This document shows positions 22,970-34,694 of a DNA stretch of 64,000 nt, piece after piece. The translations under genes were made by a program, and so were the position numbers. How positions within the stretch are numbered: the first letter of the stretch is position 1; the number at the start of each line of letters is the position of its first letter. Under the pieces are notes generated by a model. That model saw nothing but the letters and a program-made list of their open reading frames with translations, had not been told where the DNA came from and did no database searches. The stretch comes from Astrothelium macrocarpum (taxonomy: Eukaryota > Ascomycota > Dothideomycetes > Trypetheliales > Trypetheliaceae): NCBI GenBank assembly GCA_021030915.1, contig JAGEMR010000093.1, forward strand, positions 62,001-126,000. Direction: 5' to 3'.

Positions 22970-23676
22970 TTGAGCTTGCTTTGATCTGAAACGAGGTTTA
23001 GATCAACGCTGGTATGGGTTGAAGAGTGTCTCTATTAGTACGCTTTCTCTTTACACAGCATCAGCTGATTCAGCATGTATTTCTGGATCTAGTTGTAGCG
23101 TTAAAGGAGATTTGTTGTTCAAAGAAGTCGTGATGATATGAGGCTTGTTTTGTTCTGGGGTTTGGAAGACCGATAGAAAGACAAACACGTTGTATTTCAT
23201 CCCAAAAACTTTCAGCCTCAATGTCATCAAAAATCGATGAATGCACGGGCACTCCATACAAGTTACATGTAGCAGTTCCAGCAGGCAGTCCAACAGTCAT
23301 ATCTCCTGCTTTGCATTGCTTGATTAAACTGATAACAATAGTATTACAATTAAGACCAATATCTATCCGGGGATTGTCTATCGCCTGTCGCTCTGTACTC
23401 AAAACGCCACGCAAACTGGCTGGTAACCCTGACAGTTGAATCGCCAAGTTCAAAACAGAAATAGTGTGCGTTTCCAATAAATTCGTTTGGAGGCGAAAGT
23501 CCTCTAAAGAAAAGTTTGAAGCCAAGCCGTTAAAATTGCATCACACATCGCACATCAAAGTCATATCGTGACCAAGCGTTGCCAACCCTTGTACGCCAAA
23601 AAGGTGCGCTGGATTGGCGCCTTTTTTGATTCCAAACATAGCAGGAACAGAATTGAAGGTAAATTGCGCGAGCCTC
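22970..23676. other. Intergenic, convergent SDR / PIR protein
   Basis: No confident gene. A 151-codon frame on the minus strand (23525-23070) has no recognisable motif or signal peptide and is treated as non-coding or a relic. Confidence 0.4.
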
Positions 23677-24700
23677 CTAGCACTGTTCGAGTTGAACCAC
23701 ATTGATGGTAACAGGATTGCATTGAGGTGCCCAATTCTCGTTGTAAAGGTTGAAGAAGTTGCCAGAGCGACACTGGTAGAATGTGGAGTTGCCACCCAGT
23801 GCAAGATTACCATTGGCGCAGACGGAGAAGCCGGCAGTGTAGATAGCTCCGGCTTGAGGTGGGTTGTCAAATTGAAATTGGTAGTTCGAAGCAATATATC
23901 CTGTGCGACCCTTGTTATCCTTGAGAATGCCGCCGTTCAGAGTCATAGTCAGAGTATCGTCGCTTGAGCAGGCAACCATGGTTTCGGAGCTGCTCGAACT
24001 GGAGCCGGATGCTCCTGATGAAATACCGGTGGCCTGAGGCTGACCATCACTAATTTGGGACACGGCAGTCCCAGTAGGTGCCTGTGGTTGACCGTCGCTG
24101 ATTTGCGAAACGGGATGACCGGTCGGCGCTTGAGGTTGACCGTCGCTGATTTGAGACACGGGATTTCCAGTAGGAGCCTGAGGTTGACCATCACTGATTT
24201 GTGAGACGGGACTTCCAGTAGGGGCTTGAGGTTGACCGTCACTGATCTGAGACACAGGGTGGCCCGTTGGTGCTTGAGGTTGGCCGTCACTAATTTGGGA
24301 GACAGGCTGACCTGTCGGTGCTTGAGGCTGTCCGTCACTGATCTGCGAGATTGGAGAGCCCGTTGGTGCTTGTGGTTGACCGTCGCTGATTGTCGAGACG
24401 ACCGCTGTGCTAGTGCCTGCGGCTGGTTGTCCACTGTCGATGTTAGACCGATATTCAGAGAGACCCAAGATATTGTGAATGATGCACTTACTCGGATGTC
24501 TGAGTAGCAACAGCACCTGCTCCACTTGTAGCGTTCAGTACCGCGATGCCAAAGGAACTGGGCATTGACAATTCACATCCCTTGGGCACACTAGCACTTG
24601 GAGCAAGGCTAGAAGTGACTCCTTGAGGAACAGGAAGAGGATTGGCATGAATAATGGTATTCATTGCTGCGGCAAGAGCAAGCGAATAACGCATCTTCAA
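23677..24700 (-). CDS. PIR-type cell wall mannoprotein
   Basis: Exons 24700-24492 and 24433-23677, intron 24491-24434, 321 aa. A signal peptide (MKMRYSLALAAAMNTIIHA) is followed by a repeat tract of 16-residue units with the core SQISDGQPQA, eight copies, the first preceded by a diverged SDGQPAAG that is created by the splice. A Ser-rich linker leads to a C-terminal domain with five cysteines spaced C-x49-C-x15-C-x16-C-x12-C, the last residue being Cys. In yeast Pir proteins the glutamine of DGQ forms an alkali-labile ester to beta-1,3-glucan and a Cys-rich C-terminus is present. The protein therefore should cross-link the cell wall. Confidence 0.92.
24032..24390 (-). repeat. 48-bp tandem repeats encoding PIR units
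   Basis: Seven and a half consecutive 48-bp units inside the PIR gene, each encoding ISDGQPQA plus a variable linker (APTG followed by SP, QP, HP, NP or TA and VSQ). Copies differ at synonymous third positions, so the tract is not a recent slippage product, but unit number may still vary between strains. Confidence 0.9.
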
Positions 24701-26021
24701 AGTAAGAATATGAGTAACACTTTCTCTATTATCTAGAAGCTTGATTAAGTGAAAATAAAAGATGAAATGATAACGTGAATCGAAGGTTCTGATTGCTAAT
24801 TGACTTGTTTTCTGAGAAACGAAGATTTGTGATTGATCACGTACGGGGAAGAAGCTAAATACTTGTGTAATCCTTTCCTACCTGCCTCCTCTGTTCGGCT
24901 GGAGAGCGCTTACGAATTTTGAAACTGCCATCATAAGATTGGCCCTGCCTCCTTTGCTACGAAATCTTGCGGCTGAGCTAGAAAGTACGAGACAGAGCCA
25001 TCGAGGATCATCGCGCCGAACCTTGCATGCATGTGTCGAATAATTATCGCTAGTGATTGCTATAGACTGAGTGGCTAGGCGCTCCTGCCACCTATCCAAT
25101 CGCCGATGCTGGGCATTTGCTGTCGCATGGAAGCAATATGATGCGTCGTCTATAAATTCCAGAGATATTGGACAGCAAGAATAGACATCACACGGAGATT
25201 GCATTTGCTTTCAATCGTTGCGGCGAATGTCCTAGGATCGGGCAATTATGCCGCAACCATTACCAGAATGCTTTGGCAGGACCAAAGCAATCATGTCGTC
25301 ATTTGCGCGTTGCATGAACGTGTCGGGAGAAGGACTGAATCAACCAGCCAATGTGGCGTTCTGATGGCCGGGCAACTGGTTTCGTATTATATTTCGTGGT
25401 GGGAGCGAATGGCTGGGGCCAACCTCCTTCCCTGCCGCTTCCTGGTCGATCATCGCGTTTCGCCGCCAGCGCCTAACATGCGGGGCGCTTACTTCCGGGC
25501 GGATAGTTTTAAATTAGAGCTGCATCCTAGTGAACCAAATTCTGGCGTCATAGGACCAGACTCGCAAGGAGAGAGTTTCCTTGTTGTCGCCCGGGTAAAC
25601 CAATCGATTGGGTGTGATGTATGTTTTTGGTACTTAAGGTAGCTACCAATGTGGTGAAGGTAAGGTACCTTGTGGAGTACCTTAAGATTTTGAAGGGGCT
25701 ACGTCATGCCCTCGGTCAGACCTTGCTCCCTGTCTCAGAGATAAGGATACCTTACACTGGCAGCCGTATCACTCAATTGTCACTTTTGGATAAACCTACC
25801 TACCTTAGGACTACGACCTACTACAGAGGTAAAGTCCAATTACCACTGGCGGCTTGAGGACGCAATGCCCAGATAGAGTCGCGGTAGATCCTCTGATTGA
25901 TAAGACAAGCGAGCGCTACGGACTCGCGTTGTAGGTAAACAACCATTTAGCATGACAACCGATTGAACCATTGAATCGCTCAACTTACCTAGCCAAACCA
26001 TTTAATAACATACGCTGCACG
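24701..26021. other. Divergent promoter region upstream of PIR gene and the conserved unknown gene
   Basis: No gene recognised in 1.32 kb. A CTTAAGGTA / TACCTTAAG inverted repeat lies at 25633-25641 and 25678-25686, within a stretch dense in TACCT/AGGTA words (25625-25830). Open frames on both strands carry no motif. Confidence 0.45.
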
Positions 26022-27292
26022 ATGACCCGCACTCTGCCGTGGCTGGGGGATGGAGCTGACCGCAGCGCCGCGCGATCGGGTACGACAAGTAGACGGCGAA
26101 ATATCGGTCCATCTCACTTCAATGAGGACGTTTTTGGTACACCTCTGTCTCCACAAAGGGCGAAACCCAGGTTGCGTTAGCTAGACTTTTATTCACGTCT
26201 GATATTAATGTTACTAATCAAAACTAGCACGATCACCTTCGACCTCACCACCGCCAGAACCGCCACCACAAGAGTAAGCTTCGTTTCATACTGAAAGCCT
26301 GGAGTAGTTCTCATAGAAGATCTAGATACATGCGTGACGGCTATACAACGGATGATGCTTGGATAATGGTGGAGGACGAATTTCTACAGACAGCAAGGCT
26401 CTATACCCAGCATTTGCATCACGCTGAATACCAACGTCTCAAATCACAAGCAAAGGAGCAGCGAGCATCGGCCATTCAATCCATTGTACGACCGGTAACA
26501 GATCCTGAGCGAATGACTCTATCTTCTACAATAGCTCTCGATGCGGCAGCTCTTTCCCGTACCCAAGAAGCCACGCTCAACGAAATCCGGCACAACAGCT
26601 CGTTGCACACAGATGGCATAAGTTTGAGCGATAATGACGATGATGAACCTTTGGCTGTAAATGCAAATCTTGCAGGGTTAATGAGGCCTCCAACACAAGG
26701 AGCACGGAAAATAGCAAGGTTAGCAGCTGCTAGCTCCAATACTAGAGCTGCTGCTGGTTTCGCAAGACCAAGCATACCGTCACTAACGCGATGCTCCTAC
26801 TCACCGGTGTGTCCAGAAAATCTTCAAAAGATTTCAGATGCTGACGAGGAAATGGTCCATGCATCATCGCCAGATGATGACTGTGATAGCGTACATAGGC
26901 CATGCAAAACCACACAAGTCTTAGCAGGGACACTTCAGCATCCTATAGCTCGTTCGTCGGAAGTCTTGCAGAATAATCAAAGCGATCTCTCAGACGGATA
27001 CTTGAATCGAAAAAGATCAGGCTGGGAAAGAGGTGTGGAACAGAAGGAACCGTTGCAAAGGACCGTGGAATATGATGCTGGACGTCTAGATTCCTCTGGA
27101 GTACAGTCGAGTGCCGTCTGTACATTCGATGGCGAGCGGAGTCCCATCAACACTATCCATCTCCCACCGCAGGGCTCATCAGTCTTTTCACAGAGAACAG
27201 AAGAACGACGTCAAACCAGGAAGCTTCGTCGAGAGAGGAAATCTCCATCCGAGCCCGTAAGACTAGAAGAGGTGCCTACATTCTCGGTTTGA
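26022..27292 (+). CDS. Conserved fungal protein of unknown function
   Basis: Exons 26022-26175, 26228-26273 (46 nt) and 26317-27292; 391 aa. Frame decides the splice sites: the 46-nt exon reads RSPSTSPPPEPPPQE and joins to RSRYMRDGYTTDDAWIMVEDEFL. The N-terminus is basic (MTRTLPWLGDGADRS...SRRRNIGPSHFNEDVFGTPL) and Pro/Ser-rich. The DDAWIMVEDEFLQTARLYTQHLHHAEYQRLK block is the most structured part and looks helical; I recall similar sequences in uncharacterised Pezizomycotina proteins. The rest is low complexity with acidic patches. No catalytic motif is visible; the composition suggests a nuclear protein. Confidence 0.75.
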
Positions 27293-27981
27293 ACATTTTT
27301 TGCAAACACTGCTCTTGGAATTCCAGCTTGTTTCGTGTTGACCATCTTGGCATGAGCAAATCAACATGCCACCAGGTCTCTTGATACGCTCATATTCTCG
27401 AGCTATTTTAGTTTGGGAGATTTAGCTCTTTAAACGGCTCTTTTATCAATGCCATCATCTTCGTTGGCTGTTTTGCCTTGCGCTTCGTTATGACGAACCA
27501 CAAAGGTAATGAATTTACATTGCACGCTGTCCTGGCCAATCTGGTACTCTTTAGTCCGTTCAGGTAGCGGTCGTACATAACAACTCGGTAGACAGGCAAT
27601 TATAGACAATGCCTATATATTCAGCAAGATTTCAAACCAAATCAGAACGGCGTGTGATGGAACGGTAAGCTATCGCCCTCCCCTTCTTTTCTCCCTCCCG
27701 AAAAAGATTGCCAGTTCGAAAGATTTTAGATTTGACGATTAGCTTTGCTTCCCCGAGAAAGGTTGGGATGCCGACGCTAGTGATCTCGCAAGGCCAGGGG
27801 CTACTGTTCGGACCCTGCCTGGCCTGGATATTTGCTGATCTTTAGCGACTTGGAAAGTCGCAACGTCTATTACTCAACTTTTTCTAGAAGCCACTGTGCG
27901 TGGCAAAAGTACCATCATTCTTTCTTCCATATATTTCTTGAATCATTTGCTTCGTTGTCTTTGGTTGGACCCTATTAGACT
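27293..27981. other. Promoter region of the Zn2Cys6 regulator
   Basis: No gene seen in 689 bp. It spans the 3' end of the unknown gene and the leader of the regulator; pyrimidine-rich tracts lie at 27675-27700. Confidence 0.45.
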
Positions 27982-29668
27982 ATGGTTAATCCTGGTCATC
28001 GAAGCGCTGGCTGTCGCACTTGCAGGACAAGACGAATCAAATGCGATGAAGCTCGACCCTTTTGTTTGCGATGCACCAAGTCAAAAAGAATTTGTCTAGG
28101 ATATGGTGGAAAAGACGCTAGCAAAGTGACGATTTGGAAAAAGCCAGATTTGATATCACTGCCTCTACAAACGAAATTTGATCGTCCATTCAAAGGGCCT
28201 ACGCATCCTGCACGGCCTATGTGGATGCAAGAGATAGTTGCTCGTTTCCTTGGAAATTTTGTCTCTCCTCCCGGGATTGTTCCCCTGTCACGCAGCTATC
28301 TCCACGGCCTGGAACTGGCTCTAACCGAAGATGATGCACAGCATTCACTTATCTCCGTTTTGGACGTAGTGAGCTCGGGGTTTAGATCTCTTCAGGAGCT
28401 CTATCAACCCAATGAAGTACGATTGACGCTGCACGAGAGTTACTGCAATTCATTGAGCGAACTCAGAGCAGCGCTTGCATCATTTCCATGTTGTCGACTG
28501 CTTCCAGTTTCAGTCTTTCTTTTTGCTTTATACCAGGTGCGTTTTGTCCAGCTGGATTCAAGATCGTGCTCAACATTTAGCAGATGACTACAAGTACATC
28601 TACAGAAGAAAATGCATGGCAAATGCATTTGAACGGCATCTTGGCTCTATTGAAACAATATTATCCATTGAAGAGCCCTTGGATCGGTGGAAGTTTCGCT
28701 GCACCAATTAAAGAACCCGACGATATGAGTTACATGGATCGACGCGAGCAATTAGACCTCTCGTCGACCTGTCTCGAGCAATCTCATTCGTTCTTGAACC
28801 TGCTCATCATAAGACTTAGAATTCTAACGGCCGAAATGGACTCTGCGTCTACGAGATCTGTGATAAGACGGAGGCTAGAGATTCTTAGAACCCATAATGC
28901 TGTAAAATGCATCTTTAAAGACCTCAAATCTGTACCTACTATTTTATCCCCCGGAACGAGACGGAGTATTACAACGTCAATTTTGCCGACTTGTGATGCC
29001 GCCAGTTGTGCATTCAGCCATCACTCACAGTCTTGGTTCTGTACTCAATTTGAGTTCTTCACTAGTAGTAGGTCGAGCGATCCGAAGTTGTGTGATGATG
29101 TTTACTGACGCCCCATATTTTAAGTTCATCATGGTTACCAATGGAATTTCTTTCGAGCAATGACTATTACATGTGGCCTCTTTTTGCTGACTAGTGGGCG
29201 ATTTCTCGAGCCAGGTTGTGAACAAAGTGTCCCCCGGAAATTCAAGGATATATTACAGGCTGTCGTGGAAGCAGTCAATGGCATCTGCGCTTCTGTTCCT
29301 TTTTTCTTGAGCGACGGCAATCTAAATAATTATCAATCTTTCCCACACGTGGACTACCGTTCCGTTAAGACATTGCATTTTCTTCTATTGGTCTGGCCAT
29401 TGTACGTTGCCCTGCAGGTACCTACTGTACCTCAACCACAACGTGAATGGATGAGGAGTATACTTTTTGATCTTGGTACCCAAGGTTGCATACCCAAAGC
29501 GTCAGCTCTTGTAAGATCTGTAGCTTGGCGGTCTTTTCAGAGATGAGCTGACATTTTGTATAGGCTATGATGGATGAAGAGAGCTTCTCCTATTCTGATA
29601 CTGTGGCGGGCTTTCTACTGCTGGATCTCGGATTCTTCATCACGTCAGGTGATTGGCTCGCTCAATAG
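27982..29668 (+). CDS. Zn2Cys6 fungal transcription factor
   Basis: Four exons fit: 27982-28536, 28581-29067, 29125-29510 and 29564-29668 (introns 44, 57 and 53 nt), 510 aa. The binuclear cluster is at the N-terminus: CRTCRTRRIKCDEARPFC then LRCTKSKRIC (C-x2-C-x6-C-x6-C-x2-C-x6-C). The C-terminal half has the fungal regulatory-domain pattern, with WNFFRAMTIT, ICASVPFFL, LHFLLLVWPLYVAL and REWMRSILFDLG. The second and fourth junctions are my inference: the third intron starts gtaggt, has a TTACTGAC branch site and ends tttaag. If that intron is wrong the gene would be frameshifted. Target genes are unknown; neighbours are a conserved unknown protein and a glutathione transferase. Confidence 0.75.
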
Positions 29669-30992
29669 CAAGCTCGTGCGAAGGTTTTTTTGGACTCGGC
29701 AAAATTTCTCAAGATGTGAGACTTGAAGCCATTTTATTGAGATGCATCTGTAAAAGTCCGGTCGTAAGGGAAGTTGTCCGACTCGGTCCCACATCAACAG
29801 TTCCACGACGTATGATATCTTGCCAACTGGCCTTGTGGAATCTACTAAATCTGAACGTAACCAGCGAAGATCAAAAGATAGAAAGTGCAAAGCGGACGGG
29901 TTATATCACGTACGGCAATTTCTATCTTTCAAGATGAGGGCATGGCCTTTCCCTGGCTACCTATGGTCCTGATCCATACCCCATCATCGCCCAAGAACCC
30001 CTCCGTGTTTTATACTTAAGGGCTTCAGAAGTCATTACTTTACATACCATCGGTAAATGATCACTAGCTAGATGCTTGCACGACTTTCCCAAGAAAGACG
30101 CATGCGTGGATGATACGAGCAGAGTGCGCGCTTTTGCATCTATCTTTCTTTGGATGCGTCTCGTTGGAGAGCAAGGCATGAGCCCGCCCCTAGATTTTTG
30201 TATCTCGTCAATAAACGGCAAAGCCTTTAACTTAGTGAGTGTGTGAAGCGCTCGACGGCCTTCAAGGAGTTTAAGGCTGACTATTTCTATAGCTTAGCCT
30301 TGGAACTGGAATGCTCACCCTGAAGTCTTGGAATGCTACGGTTCATAAAATCGGCTTTACGTCTACGCAATCCTACGGCACTATGAGAAGACTCAAGAAA
30401 GAATTGAACGATCATTGGTTCTCCAAGATGCTCCAGAGTAGGAGCCGTTCTACCCTATGTAATATCTACGGATTGTTATTGTAGTGAATGAATGCTTCGC
30501 TACCTGCAGTGTTGTTGTGTTTGAGACTTGTCTCACGGACCCAAACTCCATAAGAGCTAGCCTCTAATGTAGACTACAGTGCAAAAGTCGGAAAGTGGTG
30601 GTTATGAAGGAGGTTTGAAGGACAGTGATCTCAAAGGATGGGGAACAGTATCCGTCACCTTCCATCCCTGCCTGTATCGAAAGATCAAGAGCTCGTCACA
30701 TCCCTGATTGTGCCCCATCGACAGTTGACCCTACCCCTGTGGACCCACACACAACTAAATATCAGCAATCGTATGGTGGGAAAGCTGCAGGAGTATCGGT
30801 AGCCCAGTCATAGCAAGCAGAAAAGTTCTCTTTCTAGTCATATGTCTTTCTACTATTCTCTCTAGGACCAAGGAGATTGGTCACCTCCCGAGATTGCCGC
30901 ATGACGGACACGATGAAAGAACTGCTGCAGGTACACTTTCCTCCGCAACCTTCATCAATGTGGTTTTTCTATTGCAAGTCATGACGCTAGAA
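29669..30992. other. Intergenic, convergent TF / GST
   Basis: No gene recognised in 1.32 kb. Short open frames on both strands (for example minus 30221-29961) show no motif. Confidence 0.4.
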
Positions 30993-31849
30993 TCAAGGAA
31001 GGTTGTGAGCAGCTCGACCAGCAGCCATGAGATCAAGATTTTTCCGAACAGCCTCACGCGATTTCATGTTCTCAAGCCATTTCTCGTAGTTGGGGAACTC
31101 TTCGAGATATCCTTCCTTTCCAAGCTCCTTGAAGAGACCATGAGCGACTACTGCCCAAGTCACAAAAGACAAATCGGCAAAAGTACACTTATCTTCGACC
31201 AACCATCCCGAGTTTGCCACTGCTTTGTCGAGAACACCTATGACACGTTCCATCTCGCTTACGTATCGATCAATGACAGATTTTATCTTTTCTGGGTGAA
31301 CTCTCTGGAACCAGGTAGCTTGTCCAAAATATGGGCCTTGTCCTGTATATGTTGGTTAACAAACGATCAGTATCAAGAAACGTGCGCTTGGTACAAAAAA
31401 TACATGCTTACCAGAGGCTTGAAAGAGCAACCACTGAGTGCAGTGGTGTTTTTCTCTCCCTTCTGGATAGGAGATAATTTGCGTTTTGTCGTATCGATCG
31501 ACAAGGTAGAGGATGATCGCAGCAGACTATTACAGAATTAGCTCGGATTATGTGCTCTTGTGAGTGTATTCAATACAACCTCCCAAATGGTTGTACCAGT
31601 ATTCGGATCCCTGATTGTTGGCAATCGGCCATTTGGACAGATCTCTAGATAAGACTCCGTCTTGGTTTCAGAAAGTTCCAGGTAATGAATCGAATAAGGA
31701 AGACGGAGCTCATCGAGTATTGTACAAACTTTCCTATGGATTCAATGAATTGCTGAGTCGAAATGGAATGCCAGTGGTTACTGTGGGCGAGCTTACCATG
31801 GATTCGGAGCACCCCAATGACCCCACAGCTCAATAGACTGAAGAGCCAT
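30993..31849 (-). CDS. Glutathione S-transferase (Ure2-like)
   Basis: Four exons: 31849-31797, 31733-31580, 31526-31412 and 31342-30993; introns 63, 53 and 69 nt; 223 aa. The N-terminal thioredoxin fold reads GHWGAPNPWKVCTILDELRLPY (the APNPWKV turn is created by the first splice) and holds NGRLPTIRDPNTGTTIWES, the glutathione-contact segment. The helical C-domain includes QGPYFGQATWFQRVHPEKI and DLSFVTWAVVAHGLF. Fungal GSTs of this class conjugate or reduce electrophiles and peroxides in the cytosol. Length matches the family exactly, supporting the splice model. Confidence 0.92.
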
Positions 31850-32099
31850 GGTGACTTACGAAATGTGATGCTCAATGATAGTTTGTATTAAGATGGATTG
31901 TGTAGTAGGAGTAGCTTCTGTAATTTGACCTGAAGGTTGGGCATATCATTTGTGTTCGAGGTGAAATTTAATCGGTCTTATATCCGTGTTGCGATTTTCT
32001 AGAAGGAGATTATCTAGCCAACGCTCAGGGGTTTTGCGAAATCACTAGCCTATTCTCGTTGATCTGGAGCCTGTAGCGTTGCGAGTATGCTACGAGTAT

Positions 32100-32132
32100 G
32101 CACCACCTTGTGCACGGTCCCACACAATGCAC
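32100..32132 (+). repeat. Left terminal inverted repeat of the pogo-like element
   Basis: Begins GCACCACCTTGTGCACGG; its reverse complement occurs at 34222-34254 without mismatch over 33 bases. It has an internal GTGCAC. Confidence 0.9.
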
Positions 32133-34221
32133 GCTTGATTTCCGCCTCGCCGAATGTTTTCGTCTCGTAATAACTCCACCAATATGGGCTCAATTGAAGC
32201 AGCTCTTGAAGCAGCAGATGCGCAGAAGCATCCTAATTACATTCAATTAATTAAAATCCATGGAATCCACCGTTCGACGTTGTCGCGCCGTTATAGAGGT
32301 ATCATCAGGAGTAGAATTGAAGTCTCTCAAAATGGTTTAATCAAATTTTTTCCATAATAGGAAATTATATTAATTAGCTGGATCAATACGTTTATGAATT
32401 GTGATATTCTATTTATCATATGAATGATTCGTAATTTCGTAATGAATATCAATAAAAAGAAGATTGGAAAGAATTGGATAAATCATTTTATAAATTGTAA
32501 TTAATCAGAATTAAAATTAATGTATTTCATCATTTTTGATCTCATTTAAAAAAAGACGGATAATTATAAATAATTAAAATTTTATTTTAAAATGATATAA
32601 ATTTTTAAAATCATTTATTTTTTTATTAATAATTTGATAGATAAATTCTAAAATCGAATAATATAATATCTTTTCTCATAATATATATAATATGGATGAA
32701 AAAGGTTTCGCGTTCAGTGTAGGCATTAAATAATGTTATATATTTATCAAATCGTTTCAAAAATGAGGTTTATTACGAGAATCTGGTACAGATACGTCTC
32801 GCATCTGGATCATTTTACTGACAGTGGTATATATGGACGGTTCGGTATTAATTCCATCAATTATTTTCGATTTTATGATAAATAATATATAAAAAATATG
32901 GATTCATAATATGGATATAATGGTCCATAAATGTAATTTCATATCGTTTCTATTTGAATGAATAAATAATGAAATGGATTTTATATGATTTGATCAAATA
33001 TTCAATAAAAATATCAAATCAAAAATTAATAACGATTTGAAATGAAGATTATTGATAATTAATGGTCATGAAAATCATTTAATGATGAAATTTTTCGATT
33101 ATTGTCATGATAATCGAATATTCGTAATTATTTATCCATTTTATTTCACGTATCAATTTCAGCCATTAGACGTGAATATCTTCAATTCTTTGATGATTTA
33201 TTATAATCAGGAATTGGACCGTTGGATATAGACTATTGAAGGTTTAATAGTTCTTACGAAGGCTGATTTTTTTCAGTTATTTTGGCCGGTATATCAACAG
33301 GCATTTACGCCATCAAATATCGCCAGTGACTGGCTAAAAACAGATCTCCAGCCATATAATCCATCTATTGTGCTAGATCAGGTCTCCATCAGGAAATCTC
33401 AATAGTATTCGGATCATTCCTCCTCAGAAGCCTCCTCTGTTCAGATCTCCACAAGACGTTGGCGATAATTTCGTAAAGAACTGGAAATACATCTAAACGA
33501 TATATTTAAAAAGGAGATGAATAAATTCGAAATAATAATATTCCAAATAACAATAAAGAATAGCCTGTTAAAGGCAGAGAATCAGAATCTCAAAGAGACA
33601 TTATATATTCAGAAATAACGAGCAAAACGCCGAAATAAGAAATTCAAACTACCAAATGAACACGATAGAGCGGTGTTTTGAAATTCTGATAAAATACAAC
33701 AAATTCGTGAGCTGATACAGCAGAAGGAGAAGAAGAAGAAATAGCGAAAATAACAACTGGTGGTTCAAAAGGAACAGATTCAGGCTAATAAGCAAATTGA
33801 AGCCGAAATCAAAACTGAACGTGCTCGAATTCGTGAATAGAATCGGCAGTTCCAGAAGGAATTGAAGGTTCAGCAGAAACAGAAGGCTGCCGAATAACGT
33901 GGAATTATTAAACAATTTCATAGCGAGGCTCAATATCAAAAAAAAAAGAGACGAAAGCACGTTATAACAGCCAAATCAGATAATTTGGCTGATTTGGATG
34001 TGGGTGGATATGTGGAGGGTATAGATGAGGCGGAATCAAATTCTAGATCTGATCGTCCGCGACGATAATAACAACTATCATAACGTTTCAAAAGTTAATT
34101 TTAACGGTCAGAATTACGCGCGCGAAGCTAAATTATCAATTAAATTAATTCTCATCTCATAATTAATTACGGTGGTTGAGTTGCGCGCGTTCGAATACGT
34201 GGTATTGAGAATGAGATGAGT

Positions 34222-34254
34222 GTGCATTGTGTGGGACCGTGCACAAGGTGGTGC
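34222..34254 (-). repeat. Right terminal inverted repeat of the pogo-like element
   Basis: Perfect reverse-complement partner of 32100-32132, ending CAAGGTGGTGC on the + strand. Confidence 0.9.
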
Positions 34255-34458
34255 GGACCTCTAGTGTGGTGGAGACAGCAATAATATTTGCCGGCGCAAC
34301 TGAACTAAGCAACTTTGAGAAGTTGATTTGTCATTTTTGTAGGCAAATTTTGCATGTTTGTAGTGACTTAATGAAACCAAACACTTCACATGACCTCATA
34401 AGCTTCAAATTTAATGTTGGGCGAAGTCTACGCAGCGTTACCGCAGAAAGGCATATTA
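34255..34458. other. Spacer between the two transposons
   Basis: 204 bp of ordinary composition separating the two elements. No gene signal; it is probably the ancestral flanking DNA into which the second element inserted. Confidence 0.5.
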
Positions 34459-34694
34459 CACTCGCGTGAAGGTTGGGCGTCCTCTCAGGCAGCCCCGCAC
34501 GTCCGCACCCTCCGCACCACCAAATTTGTATGGGAATTTGGGATCAGCCAGGCCACACAAGTCTGATGGTTGCTTTTTTATCTGTAATTCGTTCATTCGA
34601 TAATTTGATCATTTGATTTTCTAATCCGATAATTTTGAAGTCGATTTTTGTGGTGATGAGGTTGAAATGGTCCGAAATATCGTTCCATTTCAGC
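34459..34694 (+). repeat. Left long terminal inverted repeat
   Basis: Starts CACTCGCGTGAAGGTTGGGC. The outer 78 bp (34459-34536) are identical to the reverse complement of the right end; the next part, to about 34694, still aligns with transitions and small gaps. The outer portion is GC-rich and keeps CpG, unlike everything inside it. Confidence 0.88.

Larger units (their letters stand above)
32100..34254 (+). mobile_element. Pogo/Fot1-like DNA transposon, RIP-degraded
   Basis: The element is bounded by perfect 33-bp terminal inverted repeats. The N-terminal helix-turn-helix of the transposase is still readable (from 32184: SIEAALEAADAQKHPN and IHRSTLSRRYRGI). Remains of the DDE core follow in broken frames: MDGSVLIPSIIFDF (about 32830), then NGHENHL (about 33060), where the expected catalytic Asp of DGH is Asn, and FQPLDVN (about 33160). 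A charged coil (KEQIQANKQIEAEIKTERA) marks the C-terminal part near 33770. Many stops and A+T bias show C-to-T/G-to-A damage. No intact transposase remains. Flanking target duplication is unclear (TA on the left, GA on the right if one base is added). Confidence 0.85.

Noticed and set aside
23070..23525. 151-codon minus-strand open frame next to the PIR gene
   Set aside because: No recognisable motif, no signal peptide despite the neighbouring secreted protein and no splice partner. It may be a relic, but I cannot support a gene.
25199..25642. 147-codon + strand open frame
   Set aside because: No homology or motif recognised; amino-acid composition is typical of random sequence.
33649..33960. 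Minus-strand Leu/Phe-rich frame that looks like a membrane protein
   Set aside because: It is antisense to the Lys/Glu/Gln-rich coil of the transposase; the hydrophobicity is a by-product of the opposite strand's codons.
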